From NCBI RefSeq assembly GCF_029784135.1, contig NC_073745.1:49487619-49551618 (forward strand): a stretch of 64,000 bases of DNA, in the 5' to 3' direction. Position numbers and translations under genes: made by a program. Source of the DNA: Toxorhynchites rutilus septentrionalis. Its lineage: Eukaryota; Arthropoda; Insecta; Diptera; Culicidae. Positions within the stretch are counted from its first letter, which is position 1, and each line of letters starts with the position of its first letter. The notes beneath the pieces were generated by a model. That model was not told the origin of the DNA, ran no database searches, and saw only the letters and a list, made by a program, of their open reading frames with translations. This document shows, one piece after another, positions 1-11,725 of the stretch.

Positions 1-89
1 TTTTACTGTCTAAAATTTTCAAAAATCGGTCTACTGGGCGAATTTCTACAGCGTTTTTTCCGTGATGCAATTTGATGTGACACACCCTT
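1..89 (+). mobile_element. End of a DD37E mariner (ITmD37E-type) cut by the window edge
   Basis: These bases are the reverse complement, with few changes, of the left terminal 90 bases of the complete element at 27989-29287. The terminus (GACACACCCTT) is followed by a TA at 90-91, the expected target site. The rest of the element, including any transposase, lies to the left of the window. Confidence 0.85.
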
Positions 90-200
90 TAGTAGTTATT
101 TTGTATACATTCTTTTTAAATTCTGCATTGGTGATTCCCATGGATCTGTGTAATTCAAATTCAGTAATGGGGCCAAATCAGAAAATAGGGCACATTTCTA

Positions 201-441
201 ACAGTTCGGCTGAAAAGTTTATAAGGAAAAGTCAAACTATTTTTTTTGCAAAATTCTATTTTATTATTCAACATAATTGCCTTCGAGGGCGATTCAATGC
301 TGTAACTCACGAACCAATCGACCGATTGCTATTAAATTTTTACACGTATCAATTGAAAGATGGTGCTTTGTGATAGTCAAGTAGATTTTTGCAAGAAACG
401 CCATCTAGACGTCAACCTTATGAACTTTTGAGCCGAACTGT
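201..441. mobile_element. Short mariner-type MITE (241 bp)
   Basis: Terminal inverted repeats are ACAGTTCGGCTGAAAAGTTT at 201 and its counterpart ending AGCCGAACTGT at 441. TA dinucleotides at 199-200 and 442-443 form the target duplication. The interior keeps mariner-like 3' sequence but no transposase. A second, more decayed copy is at 50458-50702. The 103-codon frame at 62-373 only crosses these two elements by chance. Confidence 0.85.
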
Positions 442-2880
442 TATGGAATAGTAATAGTAACTTCTAAGGAGAGAATGTAGTGTATAGAGAAAATATTGCA
501 ATTTAAGCTCCGTCCGTTTCAAATTTATCGAGTATGAAAGTTTGTTTGAGTTTTTCAAATTAGCGTTTTTCAAGACTAGAAGCGAATGAACTGAGAAATT
601 TCAAAGCCTTTATAATTCAAATCATGGTCATCTTTATTCAAGTCACAGTCTCTCTCCAGTTAGAAGGCAGCAGGTTTTCTCAACGCTGATTAAAGACACA
701 TAACTTTTGCTTGATTCAAAGGAAAAATGGAAGATGATATCGCACACAGTGATACAATTTTGTGTGGTGGAGGAACCACATCGAATTTTATGTCGTCTGG
801 TGGAGAATGCTTCTGTATATTGGCACCTGATCATTTCTGCACGGAGTATGAGTTAAAAATTCCGAAAACGAGAGCGTTACATGCGGGAATATCTCTTTGC
901 CGGCCGAACGAAGTGGTATGACAATCACTTACGAAATATAAAAGTTTTATGGGTGATGTTTGTTACTAAGTGACCCAAATTTTTTTTCCATGGTTCAAAA
1001 ACTGCTTCAAAAGTAAACTATTGAAATCACAAAAATCTACAAATATAGATAAAATCAAGAAAACTTATAAATATGCTTGAAAGTCCATCGAAGTCGAAAT
1101 TGTCTCGACTAATATCGACAAATCTAGTATATTGTTCTTATCAACTGCTTCTACAAAGCCAAACAAAATTACTGGCCTTCTTCAGTGAAAATTTGTTCAT
1201 CAACGTTGCTGTCGACGTCGCCAACCTACCACACACCCGATTCGGCTCGGAATTTTTGTTGCCGTTCTGAGTGTTCTTCGAAACACTTTTTCAACTCTAG
1301 ATTGCACATTGTATTTCACTTTTTCTCTAGAACATGAATTGAGAGATGATATATTAACGAATGCGTTCGAGAGAAAATGAACGTTTTGAAGTACCCGGTA
1401 TAGTGTGTATCATGACCTCAAATCAAACAATTTCTTATCACAGAGATATGATGAATTGAGATGCAAGCTATCTGGATTAAGACGGTTATCGAACGATTGA
1501 TATCAATGACGTACACGTTATGAGCAAACCAGCGAAACTTGATTGCCAAAGATACGACACTCGAACGTTCCACTTTCCGAAAACAGCTGAGATATCTATT
1601 TTTGGTATTATTGGTAATGTAAGTAAGAGTATGCTGGATACAGTTTTTACAAAAATATTGAGTGTTCAAATCACGTAACAGGGACATATGCTACGTTGTG
1701 ATGAACAATTCCTCTTGCGTACGGTGGCGTCTTCCAGTTGATTTACTGCATAGGGCAATCGACGCTGCTGCACATCATAAACTGTTTCCTCTTCGGCCGG
1801 AAATCCCTATGATTCTATTTCCTGCACAAAGCCGCATCGACCGATTGATAGCGAAACCGTCTGAAATCATTTTCTTCTTTTTCCGCGAGCACTTATCGCG
1901 TACCACAAAGTGACAAATGCGACACGCTTGATTTGATTTAATGTGAAATTGGTGTTACTCCATTATCCCTTCATGACGACGGGTCTGCTAAATGGTTTTA
2001 CCCCACCGGGGATTGGTGAGTAACCTTCTGAAGGCCGATTCAGTTTACGAACTCCTTGTATCTGTTGTCCACCAACCAATTGCGGTTTTCTATCCGCTAG
2101 AGCCAAATTTAATTCGGCGCTAATCTTGGTTTGTGAGGGCAATCGATTCGCTTCGCCAAAAGTGGGTGATTAAATTGTTTCAGCTATAAATTATTTGGTA
2201 CGAGCATTGGGCGCTGGGAGAAAATTTCGTCTGGTGGGAATCGGATTTTGACTTGAGTTGTAGAATTTGAATTTGTCTGAACTCTAACAGTTGAACAACA
2301 GTTTCATTTCTAAGTCAAAGAGGCAGCGCAAAATGACAAAGTTTTGTTTTCTGAATTCGAAACAAAATTTGTAACCGTTGATTTCAACATTTTGATGCAT
2401 CCGTACGGTTTGCATCGCCAATGACATCGACGAAAATGAAAACAAAAACCCGTTTGGACGTCTTCGTCCGCTTGGTTTGAATGACAATCAGATGCACATT
2501 GCACCCGGTGGGGTCGATGTGGTCATCTAACAGACGAGACTGCTTCCAACCAACGGACGACTGACTGTCGACTGTGTACATATGTAATATCCTAAAGAGC
2601 TCGACGGTAAGCTGAATGACGTGAGTGGACTGTAAATAGTTTTCCAATTGTTTCTATTTTCTCGACTTTCGCGTTGTTGTTTCAACGCTCGTAAAATGAG
2701 CGATTGTCGAAAATAGAATTTAGGTTTCAGCCAATGTCTCGTAAATTTACGATTGAGAACTTTTACTGTGGCTTTTGAATTAATGATTGCTTCATAATGA
2801 CTACTTTGAATATGATTTTGGAAATTCAAAATAGCTTCCAAAATAAACTTTTCTCCAGTTCTTTCAGTTCTCTTTAGATG
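442..2880. other. No gene or repeat recognised
   Basis: AT-rich sequence with only short overlapping open frames on both strands; none shows a known motif or a coding-like composition. A 65-codon frame at 1073-1270 and an 83-codon frame at 1662-1913 were looked at and not recognised. Confidence 0.5.
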
Positions 2881-3002
2881 CTAACAGATTCACTAGAAAC
2901 TAGTCGACGCCGATCACTATTATAAGCGGTAGTCGTCGACACACATCTTTCAACACGATTAGCATAATAGTTTCAAGGCAAACTAATCTTGATTCTACAT
3001 TT

Positions 3003-3034
3003 TCCCCCCACAAACACACACACACAAACACATC
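3003..3034. repeat. CA-rich simple repeat
   Basis: An interrupted (CA)n run. Just upstream, at about 2905-2945, is a TATTATAAG next to a short GTCGACG-type inverted pair; it could be a promoter but nothing downstream supports a gene. From 3035 to 3850 nothing is recognised. Confidence 0.6.
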
Positions 3035-3852
3035 CTCATATGGCTACAGTCAGTCTGTGCGATCCACAAAGTTCTTCCGAGAGACAGTGCGGAAAAGATA
3101 GGAGCTAAAAAGTTGTCTTGTTGCCAAGGCTTCTAGGAACCGGTAATTTTCACTCTCACTATCTGTTCGAGGACGGCGCGCAATGGAATGAGGACCTGTT
3201 CGTGTGCAGGAATTTATGAATGCTTTTAAACCCGATTCTACATGGCTTCTATAATGGTTTCCTGATTTTTTCGATCACAGGTATTCATCTAAGTCGCTTC
3301 GTGATATTATATTTTGCTACTTTGGGCAACATAGTCTGGCGTGTGGTAGATTTGTATGCTAACACAAGTTTTTGATATAATTTGTCATTGCATTGAAAAC
3401 ATTTGAAGTAAATCAGAGTTTTGAGTGAGTGTTCCTAGTTTATGAATCTTTCATCAATACTGATGGTATACGGCTGCCTAATTCGTCGAAGGACAGGGAT
3501 CTTTTTCTCATTTCACCAATATCTGGGCAATTTTTTGCATGTTCCTCCTGACAAGATCGTATGGAAATCTATTAAATCTTCATGTTTTCAACAATTCGTA
3601 CTGTTTAATAATTGAAAAATCGTATTTTAAGATTAATCCCAAAAATTTCAAAGAAATGTCATTTGAAATATTTTTAACGGTAAACCCGCTTTGTAAGCGG
3701 ATGCGCAACCGTTTTGTTATGAATTTTCTTCTCCTAGCATGAAGAAATGCTGTGAACCGCTCGCTGGCTGGTGCAAAATTTAATGGACCTCGGAGACTGC
3801 TTTATTTATATTCGGCTATTCGCCCGTCGCAATAAGCTACAAACTGGAGCTT

Positions 3853-4122
3853 CTTCTTCTTCTTCTTCAATGGCACTAACGTTCCTAGAGGAACTTCGCC
3901 GTCTCAACGTAGTATTACTTGCGTCATTTTTATTAGTACTTAGTTGAGATTTCTATGCCAAATAACACGCCTTGAATGCATTCTGAATGGCAAGCTCTAG
4001 AATACGCGTGATCACAGTTCAAGTCGGAGGAAATTTCTTTGACGAAAAATTCCAGAACGGGAATCGAACCCGAACACCCGGCATGTTAGTTATGACGCTA
4101 ACCACTCGGCCAAGGGAGCACG
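3853..4122 (-). mobile_element. Feilai-like tRNA-derived SINE, copy 1
   Basis: Read on the minus strand it starts with a tRNA-type head holding an A box (TGGCCGAGTGG) and a B box (GGTTCGATTCC). A conserved unrelated body follows, ending in a GAA triplet run (CTTCTTCTTC on the plus strand). Flanks CTGGAGCTT (3844-3852) and CTGAAGCTT (4123-4131) are a likely target duplication. The triplet tail is the hallmark recalled for Feilai of Aedes. A short gap removes part of the region after the B box (AAATTCCAGAACGG) compared with copies 3 and 4. Confidence 0.85.
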
Positions 4123-4145
4123 CTGAAGCTTACATATTGTGAAAT

Positions 4146-4795
4146 ACACTCGACAAAAAAAATTAGAGAAACAGAAATTAAATGATTTTTGACATTCTGT
4201 AACATCGTGAAAAATCAATCCATACAGATCATATAGTACATCCTAGTACATCATTTTATAGCTATTAGATTATTATACGTACGTATTCTTTATTTTGGTA
4301 GTGAACAGCAATATCGGGAAGAAATAAAAAAAACAACTTTTACTGTTTATTCAAAAAAAATGGGAACTAACACAATTTTTTGTTAACCGACTCCAAAGCA
4401 AATCCGATAAACCTAATCAACCAGATTTCGTTTGGTTCTTAAAACGTTCTTATAGAATCCTCCCAAACAGAGATATTTTTGTGTGAATGAAAAAAATACC
4501 CCTTCGTCATTGATTATGAATAATTCAATATATATTTATAGCACCGCAAATTGAAAGGCAGTTTTAAAAACTCCAACAAATTCTATACAAGGATAATTTA
4601 TTGCATTGTCGGAAAAATATTTATTTGAATTTTTCGCACCGATTTCAAAAAAGTGCAATAAACAGATTTTTGTAATACTTTCGAAAATTATCTGTAATTT
4701 TGCAAATATTGCAGTAAGCTCTAATGTTAGCAGGAAAATTTTTAGCCGCGTGTATTCCCAAAACACATTTGAACGTATTGATAGTTGAGCCGTTT
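4146..4795. repeat. Decayed transposon-like repeat, copy 1 (CACTCGAC family)
   Basis: Begins TACACTCGACAAAAAAAATT, which looks like a Tc1/mariner-type terminus at a TA. It shares many segments in order with 42075-43390 (ATCGGGAAGAAAT, AAGGCAGTTTT, TTATTTGAATTTTTCG), so the two are old copies of one family. No transposase remnant was recognised and the right end is not defined. Confidence 0.6.
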
Positions 4796-5036
4796 TTATA
4801 GCCGATCGATCAATGTTTGAACTAAATTAGAGGAGCACCTCATCGCAAATTGTACCAGAAATAAAGGATTCTATGCGTACTCTCAGAATGAGCGGTTCGT
4901 AACTTTCGTTTTCATGCATTTATAGGTACGAGGATTCCAAGGAATGATGATAGTCACACGTTTCAACTTGTCACCCACTTAAAAACTCATTAAAACGAAA
5001 GAACACGAATCGTTCATTCTGAGAATACAGCAATGC

Positions 5037-5300
5037 ATTTGAATCCGGACGCTTTTCAATCCGGACACTTTTTCATTATATTCAATATCATACCAAAACC
5101 ATAACTTTTTTGCATTTTGAATTAATGATGATTGATAGTTACTATTATACCAATTTAGTGTAGTGTCAAGCATTGTACATGGTTGTTAACAAAACGCAAA
5201 CAAATATATATGTGTTACATTTCCGGAATAAAAAGCACCTTCAGAAGATGATTTTAACTCCGGACAACGGATTAAAATAACGATGAAATTTCTTATTGAA
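5037..5300 (+). repeat. Dispersed repeat, copy 1 (TGAATCCGGACG family)
   Basis: Matches 38300-38510 in the same orientation. Shared segments in order are TTGAATCCGGACG, TCCGGACACTTTT, TAGTGTCAAGCAT and AGAAGATGATTTTAA. Nothing in it identifies a transposon class; CCGGA words recur through it. From 4796 to 5036 and from 5301 to 5560 nothing else is recognised. Confidence 0.65.
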
Positions 5301-5562
5301 GAAATCGCATAAGAGTAACCGGAATTAAAAGCAAAAGTGCACGGATTTAAAATGTGTTTAATCTGAAACACCCTGTGTTATATATCTAATATGTCTCTAT
5401 TCTATATGTAGATCTACAGTATCGACATCTGGTAGCAATATCTATTTATGGAGGCATATTATTCTCTATCAGAAGGCTGAAGCTAACGAAGGCGGCCAGA
5501 AGGTTTTGTGAGCGGCCGAGATGTTGATGAATTCATCCAGAAGGTTGATGTATAAAATTGGT

Positions 5563-5735
5563 AGGTTGAAAAAAGTTCAACTGGAAGGGAGTTCAACCGG
5601 GAAGTCAGAAGGAGTTCAGCCGGGAGATTGGAAGGATTTCAATCGGGAAGTTGAAGGAGATTGCAATCAATCCAACAAGGAGGTTGAATCAAGAATCAAG
5701 CTGCGGGTTTGAAGTGAATTCTACTAGGAGGTTAT
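5563..5735 (+). repeat. Degenerate 23-bp minisatellite
   Basis: Six to seven imperfect units of about 23 bases built around GAGTTCAACCGGGAAG, for example at 5591, 5614, 5637 and 5660. The unit is not a multiple of three, so the 63-codon frame across it is incidental. Confidence 0.7.
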
Positions 5736-5740
5736 AGTAG

Positions 5741-6650
5741 AAGCAAGTGAGTAAAGGTAATCAAGTGATGGGAGAAAATCCATATTCGGAAGGTTGGTAA
5801 ATACAATCGAGAGTTTATCAAAACCCAATGAAGAAAATAAAAAGATCGTTCTGGGAAACTGAGAGTTTTTACTTTAATGGACCTAAGCGATATTTGCAAT
5901 GAGGTGGAAAGAATACATGAATTATGCCATTTCTTCAGAAATATTTTATTGTTTTCAAAGTACAATGGATTTTGTGATTGTCGAGCAATAGCAGAATTGA
6001 TCCGTTTACGCTGCTTTTTGCTACCTTTTTCAAATGTTCCAAAACATTGAGAAACAGCTTTCCGTCATCCAACCGCTAGTTGGGCAAAGTCAATGGATCC
6101 AGGTGGACCACCTGTGAGCATAGAATCATGAAAACGTTCCGTTCGAAATAAGTTATAGCTCTTCCCATCTCATCTTCGCTGGTGCTGGCTCTATCGGGTT
6201 TCTTTTTGTAGTTCCGAACCATCTTCAGGTCTGAGAATCAGGCTAAATTGATATTTGTTAGAACAACAATCAAGCACAAATTTAATGAGGTATTAAACAG
6301 TTTTGAATGCGCTCCGTGAACGATGTTCGAATGTGCTCCACCACCATCCGAAGATTAATCATAATTGTATCTAATGGATAGACCTTTGTTTCCCCGTTGT
6401 GTGCACGTTTTTTTCATATCATATGAGTTACTAACTGAACTGGTGTACTTGAATTTCTAAATCGTTCACAAAAGAATTGAGGAAATACTTACAACTTCGA
6501 TCTCAAAAGTTTCGAAACATGCACGAAAAAGTGCACTGTGTTGTTTTCGTAAATAATAGGTCGTTTATTATTATTAGGAGCTTATCAAACTATATGACAG
6601 CTGTTGGTGAAAGGGTAACTTAATTACTTATATTTTTAATTTGGTATAAA
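5741..6650. other. No gene recognised
   Basis: AT-rich sequence. A minus-strand stretch at about 6000-6240 reads for some length with only a few stops and might be an old coding relic, but no motif could be named. Confidence 0.4.
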
Positions 6651-6651
6651 A

Positions 6652-7165
6652 TTGTACCACTTATTTTTTTCAAAAGCCTTGTCCGAAACCGCCCCCTGTC
6701 CTCTACATGACGACGTTTACGCCGCAGTATCGCTTGGTGCTGCTGATCATAAAAGCATTTACAATGCAATGATGGATCATTTTCATAAGGACGGAATTTC
6801 TTACAAGGTTCGTCTGAAAGAATTTGCGTCGGACGGTGCGACGTATGTTTTGCCCCAAAAAAAAGGATTAAATTGTTTGTTCCAGGCTGAAAAACCTAAA
6901 TTCACGATGCTACTTGAAGAGTTAAATGATGTTTATTTGATTCTCACTATTGAATTTGGAGATCATTCGAAAAGCGGCATGAATTTTTAGGTTGGACGCT
7001 CAAGGCTGCGGCAATACTAATCCCAGAAACTTTTTTCGAGCGAATTTTTTTTTTAATATAATCAGAACAAAAATAAGCTTCGAGATCGGATCAGCAACGA
7101 TATGATGAACGCTATTTTGAGATCAAAAGATTTGATTAAACATCGTGGCGGCAGTTAAAATTTTA
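6652..7165 (+). pseudogene. hAT-type transposase relic (ZMYM/DUF4371-like), internally deleted
   Basis: A 112-codon frame (6652-6990) contains HFHKDGISYKVRLKEFASDG, the part of hAT-derived transposases around the conserved SDGA motif. About 15 bases after its stop the sequence continues in broken frames with the C-terminal dimerisation region (NKNKLRDRISNDMMNAILRS on one frame). In intact relatives these parts are several hundred residues apart, so most of the middle is missing. No ends or target duplication were found. It is distinct from the hAT copy at 8856-12170. Confidence 0.65.
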
Positions 7166-7229
7166 ATGAATGATAGTATGCAATCTAGATTCAGAAAAAC
7201 TATATACACTGCATTTCATAACTATAACG

Positions 7230-8247
7230 CCACTTCATTTTTCTGAGTTTCCAGAGATATGTAAGAAGTCGGTTGAATTGAAGTATATAGTGTAGGATAT
7301 AATAACTATCTTCATTTGTAAGACTAGCCAATTGAACTTTATTGTTGTGTCCAGGCGCAAAACATTCAAAAAACTAAAATTCCAGTGGTTCATAACTATA
7401 GAACCAGATGGAAGAACTCTCACTCCTTTGCAAAGTTAACGTCAAAAACTTTAAGTTTAAAAAAAAGTTTAAGAAGAGAGAAGTATCCTCTGCGTATATT
7501 GAATACACACTACAACATGGTGCAGCTTAGTCGAAACCAAGGCGCTTATATCAATATAGAACAAGTGAAACAACATCATCACTTCAATACGAAAGGGATT
7601 ACGGTTTGTAGAGCGGGGGTTGTTTGTTTTGTTATTGCTAGGATACGCCATTTTTGCACATTCACATACGAGAGTAGTAGAAATGAGAATGAAATTCTAC
7701 AAAATCATCCCTTTTTTCACATACATTCGCGAAAGCCGAACATAGTAGGCATCGTTCGAATAAGCGTCGTAGCAGTTTGTAGATAGCCACCGGCAGCGTT
7801 CTGATGATTTTTCTGTTCTTCCGACCGGGTAGAAATTTTCACCAGAGCTGTTTGTAAACAATACCGACAGCAATTCCAATATGGCTGGGAGTGCATTTCA
7901 TATGATTGTTTCACCTGGTATATATAGAGGCGCCTTGGTCGAAACCACCCCGAATGGGTTCTTTGAACTGATTGAGAACTAAAGATGACCTACGAATTAG
8001 AAAATTATTGTAATTCATGTGAAATTGACGTTAATTTTGTAAAGGAGTGAGGATTTTTCTATCTGTTTCTATGTTTCAGTGTAATGAAACAATGGAATTT
8101 TAGTTTTTTGAATATTTTGCGCCATCCCACAACAATAAAGTTCAAATGGCCAGTCTTATAACTGCAGATAGTTATTATATCCTACACTATATACATCAAT
8201 TCAACCGACTTCTTACATATCTCTGGAAACTCAGAAAAATGGAATGG
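7230..8247. mobile_element. Foldback (long inverted repeat) element, about 1.0 kb
   Basis: The left arm (7230 to about 7590) and right arm (about 7880 to 8247) are reverse complements of each other with scattered changes. Examples are TTTCTGAGTTTCCAGAGATA on the left against its complement near 8219-8238, and AACCAAGGCGC near 7538 against the complement near 7931. A 133-codon frame (7385-7786) crosses the core but is probably not coding. No target duplication could be fixed. Confidence 0.8.
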
Positions 8248-8499
8248 ATTGCAAATGTAAATGTAATATGTGTAGTAAATAAATGAACTTTTTTTATGAT
8301 AATAAAATAGAATTTTCTGTACAACGAATATTTTCGATGGTACATATTTTTGGACGAAAAGTATAGATGAGAAAGAGTTTTAACCCCTTTGGTACAGATG
8401 AAAATGTGGCAACACTGAGCGTATCAAAAATGACCAGTTTCGCCCAAACCCGCTAATGCATCCGTCACTTTTGCTTTTTTATTTGAAGGAAAGCGGTCG

Positions 8500-8855
8500 A
8501 AGCACACCGTTTGATCGTTATAATGTTATTTGGGAAACTCCAAGCGCCTAATCATTGCTTTCAGCAGGTGAAGCCGGCCCATCCACTGCAAAGCCAATTC
8601 GTTTCGGCCGAAAGACCATGCTCCGTGTGTAGAGGGATCGAGTGGGTATGATGTACCAAAAGCTTCTGAAATCGGGTGAAACAGTGAATACCGATCGCAA
8701 CAAACAAACAAAAATGATTAATTTTGAACTTTGCATTGATGGAAAAAGACCGTAATGAGTCCGAAAACACGGTTATGTGATATTACAGCATGGCAACACA
8801 CCCGCCGAATTCTCCAGACCTAGCCCCGTCAGATTGTCACATTTTTGCTCCAATG
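8500..8855 (+). pseudogene. Old DD34D mariner transposase relic, left part
   Basis: Broken frames carry GEAGPSTAKPIRFGRKTML, then GMMYQKLLKSGETVNTDR, then GKRP. After a deletion comes HPPNSPDLAPSDCHIFAPM, the classic end of a mariner catalytic domain (PDLAPSD). The reading stops at 8855, where a hAT element has inserted, and resumes with GHAL at 12179. Stops and frame breaks show that it is long dead. No mariner termini were found. Confidence 0.8.
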
Positions 8856-9004
8856 CAGAGTTGCCAACCTTCCAGTTTTTTTAGCATGCCAGCGAAACAG
8901 CCAAAGGCCGAAAATCTCCAGTTTTTTAAAAAATTTCTCAGTTTTATCTAGCTTTTTTATTTTTTCGGCATTTTCAAGTTTTTTACTCCCTATTGTTAAG
9001 ACTG

Positions 9005-9425
9005 CTTCCACGACTTGATTGAGGTTATCGAAACTGAGCCAGAAACGTTTTACGAGACTGTGGTTGCCTGTTTTAATAGAGACGGAATACCATACAAGCA
9101 GGATATTCTTGTAGGATATTCTGCCGAAGGGGCCAATAACATGACCGGTACCGAGAAGTCATAAAGAGCGTATCTAGAAAAGTACTGCCCAAGTTCGCTC
9201 ACACTAAAATGTGTTTGCCATAGTATGGTTCTGTGTTTAATATATGAATGTAAACACATCCCTGAGAGAGTTGAGCAGCTGTATAAGGAAAACTTAACCT
9301 ATCTTAGCTGTACTCCTTTACGATACAGTAAGTTTGCTGAAATTCAAATTCTCTTAGAGTTGAAACTGTTGAAAATGCTGCATCCGTCAGCCACACGGTG
9401 GATTTCATTAGAAAATGTTTTATTA
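9005..9425 (+). pseudogene. hAT transposase, N-terminal part of the remnant
   Basis: Reads ETEPETFYETVVACFNRDGI, then GYSAEGANNMTG, a stop, KCVCHSM, HIPERVEQLYKE and MLHPSATRWISLENVL. These are the DUF4371/hAT blocks in their usual order. The conserved SADGANNM motif has E for D, which would hurt catalysis. One stop lies near 9161. The zinc-finger N-terminus is absent. The frame ends exactly at the TA where a foldback element is inserted and resumes at 10707. Confidence 0.85.
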
Positions 9426-10704
9426 TACATCCATTCCATGGCGAACCGATATAGTGGTTCTCAGATTTTCGACTTTTTCCCCCTTTTTCCAAAAATCACA
9501 TTTTTCAAAAATTCATAACTTGTAAACTACTCCACCGATTTAGACGGTCGGCATATCAAACTAAAGCTAATTAGCTAGTCATTCTTGGAAAAATGCTACG
9601 CTTGCAAAAAATCCAGGTTTTTTTTTATCCCATTCATTTATTTAAGGCTCATTAGCATTTTAGCTGTAACAGAGCCGAATTTTAATCTTGTACATGTCAC
9701 ATGGTTATCATATCTATAATTAGCAAATTACACAGTTGCCATTCGCCAGTATTCCTTCTATACCATTACATATGGTACATTCACACAGTAGCCATTTAGG
9801 CGTAAGAGTATTCTTTCTGTTCTTCCATTATCCAGTTGGACCACCGGACAGCGGAGACAGTTGATTGATCATTGTTGAGTTATTCATAGAACAGCAGCCC
9901 GATGTGTCTTGCAGAGCAGAGCAGTTGTATGGATGAATCGATCTTATTTCGACCGTGGATCGATCTCCATCGCTGATGATTGTTGCGTGGACGTAGCTAT
10001 TCTGTAACAACACAAAGATGGTCAATGAGACCCCTGAGTTTTGAACTCACGATCGATCGCTTACTAAGCGAACGCGCAACCAATGTGGCTACGGAGACCC
10101 CCTGGTTTTGGTTTTGTCATTATTGATAGTATTCGTTTTATATAGTTTTCATAGTCTCGGGACTAAGGGCGCTATATTTTTTTTCAAGGAAAGCTGAGGA
10201 TTTTTAACATAAAATTATTTTTTTGGACCATTTGGGCAACCTTGAAAAACCATAACTGAAAAACGAAAAAAAACGCCTCCGTGGTTTCGAGATATGTTAT
10301 GTGAAAAATCCTCAGCTTTCCATAAAAAATATTAAAAAATATAGCGCCCTTGGTCCCGAGACCATGAAAACTATAAAAAAATACAATCAATAATGACAAA
10401 ACCAAAACCTGGAATGTTTGCAAGCGTAGCATTTTTCCAAGAATGACTAGCTAATTAGCTTTAGTTTGATACGTCGACCGTCTAAATCGGTTGAGTAGTT
10501 CACATGTTATGAATTTTTGAAAAATGCAATTTTTGGAAAAAAAAGGGGAAAAAGTCGATATGTCGGATCAGCCTAAAATGAAAATGGGCACCCCAACAAA
10601 AAAATTAAAAAATACGGGTCTAATGTTTTGCGATAAAGAACAACACTACCACTTTTCACGAAAATCTGAGAACCACTATATCGGTTTGCCATGGAATAGC
10701 TGTA
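9426..10704. mobile_element. Foldback MITE inserted at TA in the hAT transposase
   Basis: Outer ends are TACATCCATTCCATGGCG at 9426 and the complement of TACAGCTATTCCATGGCA ending at 10704. TA duplicates sit at 9424-9425 and 10705-10706. The arms pair over about 330 bases (9426-9621 plus 10101 to about 10240, against about 10262-10704), with a centre near 10250. It has no transposase. A SINE interrupts the left arm. Precise excision to one TA restores the hAT reading frame. A diverged relative lies at 41565-42055. Confidence 0.9.
9622..10100 (-). mobile_element. tRNA-derived SINE with LINE-like tail, nested in the MITE
   Basis: Read on the minus strand, a tRNA-like head starts at about 10100 (TAGCCACATTGG A box; GAGTTCAAAACTC B box near 10035-10048). 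A long body follows, ending CTGTTACAGCTAAAATG, GAGCC and an A-rich tail (T run at 9618-9626 on the plus strand). Flanks AGGTTTT and TGGTTTT are a probable short duplication. Its tail is shared with 43628-43760 and resembles the short tails at 31220-31263 and 53551-53666. It is a different family from the GAA-tailed SINE. Confidence 0.75.
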
Positions 10705-10706
10705 TA

Positions 10707-11725
10707 CGTATATTGGAACGTTACGAACCGCTCCGAATTTATTTTGGATTTATTTTGAATGGTGATAAAGTAGAGAAGATCCGAGCAAGATGACGGTTTA
10801 AATAATCCTTCGACGATCATTTATTCAACCTTCTCATCTCATACTCTAAGCATGGTGAACAATATGACCAGAATATTTCAAAGCGGAAGTTCGGAGCTAT
10901 TTACTTTGCATTCGTCCGTTTTAAGATTGTTCAGGACACTTTTGGATAACTTTTTTGAGACAGATATAAAAAAAACAATCTGAACAACGTGCATATATGC
11001 ACTCGTGCACACTCTTTACAGATACACGGGCCAGAGGTTGTGCAGTCCACTGATGATTCAACAAGAGCCAAAGATTGTTCCGCTCATGACAACTCTACAA
11101 CGTGCAGTTCGATCAGGAAAATTATGTCAGTTTGGATAACGTTTATGTAGGTGCCGCGATTGAATTGTTGGTCAATGAATATTTGGTTGTATGTAAAATC
11201 TTGCATTTAATTTCAATGATCCTTTGATTATCAACATGACGAATATAGATCCAACTAATGTCATAAAAAGGAAGTATATGTGAATTGTTCTCCTTCTACA
11301 AAGTCTTCCGAATATTTGCGATCGAAATCGAAAAATTGAGGATATTGATAACGAGTTTGGGGAGATCCGAAACCTGGATTTTGCTTCACTGTAAACGACC
11401 GCAAGGATACTTCTTTTTTTTTGGGGTAAAATTTTGTCACTAAAAAGGAGTGTTGTCACTTTTGCTTATCCTAAGTTGAAAAATATTATTCCTATATTTT
11501 TGATTTTGCCGCAATACTAAGCAATCGTTGAACGATTGTTTTCAGAATACAATTTGAACAAAACAAAACTAAGAAATAGAACAGGAACAAAAACTATGCG
11601 CGGAATTCTAGCCTCCAAAAATTATGTAGACATGCATAAAGAACAGTCAGGGTTAGTAAGAATCACACAGAATGTAAAACAAATGTATAATGTTAATAAT
11701 GATCAAACAGATTGAGGAAATTTAA
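10707..11725 (+). pseudogene. hAT transposase, C-terminal part of the remnant
   Basis: Continues the frame after the 9426-10704 insert with RILERYEPLRIYFGFILNGD. After several frame breaks and stops it reaches a hAT dimerisation region: IVERLFSEYNLNKTKLRNR near 11525-11580, then GILASKNY. That region normally ends hAT transposases. Joining VLL (ending 9425) to RIL (starting 10707) with one TA gives an uninterrupted reading frame. Confidence 0.85.

Noticed and set aside
4030..4120. tRNA gene suggested by A and B boxes
   Set aside because: The boxes belong to the head of a SINE present in four copies with GAA tails and target duplications; the cloverleaf is not continued.
7385..7786. 133-codon frame inside the foldback element
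   Set aside because: It crosses from one arm into the core, has no motif, and overlapping minus frames are equally long.
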